Source of the DNA: Candidatus Margulisiibacteriota bacterium
GTDB taxonomy: Bacteria; Margulisbacteria; Termititenacia; Termititenacales; Termititenacaceae
Direction of reading: 5' to 3'
Assembly: GCA_031264205.1 (NCBI GenBank)
Contig: JAISEH010000049.1
Coordinates: forward strand, 1 to 5,051
DNA length: 5,051 nt
This document shows, in pieces, positions 4,746-5,051 of the stretch. The notes beneath the pieces are model-generated. The model was given only the letters and a program-made list of their open reading frames with translations, did not search any database and was not told the origin of the DNA. The number at the start of each line of letters is the position of its first letter. Within the stretch, counting starts at the first letter, position 1. Made by a program: the position numbers and the translations under genes.

Positions 4746-5051
4746 TCAGGATTTTCTTTTAAGCAACTCCAACACCGCGCTAGCATTTTTTTTCAAAACA
4801 TTTTTAGCCGACAAATGTTGGCGTAATTTTCCAAATTCGTTTTTGATTTTTTGTATTTTCTTTTTATCGTAAAGAGTTTTAGTTAGCAAGGCGTACAACT
4901 CCGCCGCGCTAAAATTCTGAATGCGCTCCGGCATGATCTCTTTGCCAGCCAGCATATTGGGTAAAGCTTTATATTTAGGAATTTTTCTGGCCAGCAATTT
5001 ATTGATCAGCCAGTAAGAAAATTTGGGGAATTTATACACGGCAATCACTGG
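4746..5051 (-). CDS. lpxB: Lipid-A-disaccharide synthase, C-terminal part (runs off right edge)
   Basis: LpxB joins UDP-2,3-diacylglucosamine and lipid X to form the lipid A disaccharide at the inner face of the cytoplasmic membrane. Only the last 101 residues are present; the frame is open to the right edge (reading P-V-I-A-V-Y-K) and ends with TGA at 4748-4746. The start lies outside the window, and the GTG at 5048 is an internal valine. The family's conserved C-terminal pattern is visible: VIAVYKFPKFSYWLINKLL, then LPNMLAGKEIMPERIQ, followed by a helical Lys-rich tail. LPN, AGKE and PE.IQ are typical of LpxB. The gene converges on the ABC-F gene with only 19 bases between the stop codons, and no clear terminator hairpin is seen there. 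It indicates an organism with an outer membrane containing lipid A. Confidence 0.9.
   Translation of the reverse strand, partial: PVIAVYKFPKFSYWLINKLLARKIPKYKALPNMLAGKEIMPERIQNFSAAELYALLTKTLYDKKKIQKIKNEFGKLRQHLSAKNVLKKNASAVLELLKRKS

Overview
The window looks like chromosomal DNA from a diderm (Gram-negative-type) bacterium. The main evidence is the C-terminus of a lipid-A-disaccharide synthase (LpxB) at the right edge. A small exported protein ending in an aromatic residue, as many outer-membrane proteins do, fits with this. Both tRNA genes have ordinary bacterial features. The species cannot be fixed from the sequence. The mix of moderately GC-rich genes and AT-rich spacers would suit several little-cultured diderm phyla, but that is only an impression.

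Layout, left to right: (1) the 5' part of an unrecognised gene on the minus strand (1-248), with its own ribosome binding site. (2) A 310-base gene-free stretch (249-559) filled with GC-rich imperfect hairpins that abut the 3' end of a minus-strand tRNA-Pro(CGG) gene (560-632). (3) A terminator-like hairpin (668-705) and a minus-strand gene for a 115-residue exported protein (720-1067). (4) A minus-strand tRNA-Gly(CCC) gene with encoded CCA (1199-1274). It is preceded by two broken copies of its own 5' part, each interrupted in the D-stem by a double-hairpin insert (1294-1524). (5) A plus-strand pair, recN (1598-3232) and an Lsa-type ABC-F ATPase gene (3245-4726), which look like one operon. 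(6) The 3' end of lpxB on the minus strand (4746-5051), convergent with that operon.

The protein genes are mostly familiar. RecN is an SMC-like DNA repair ATPase. The ABC-F protein belongs to the branch that contains ribosome-protecting resistance factors. LpxB makes the lipid A disaccharide.

The unusual content is in the spacers next to the tRNA genes. At least seven hairpin modules share one architecture: an outer stem, AA on one side and GAC or GAA on the other, an inner GC-rich stem, and a loop of three (once four) bases. The stem sequences differ between modules but stay complementary. This points to a small repeat family whose fold, not sequence, is kept. At the glycine locus the repeats sit at the same point in two truncated tRNA copies, and each copy keeps a promoter-like -10 box at the same distance as the intact gene. 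This is the part of the window most worth following up.
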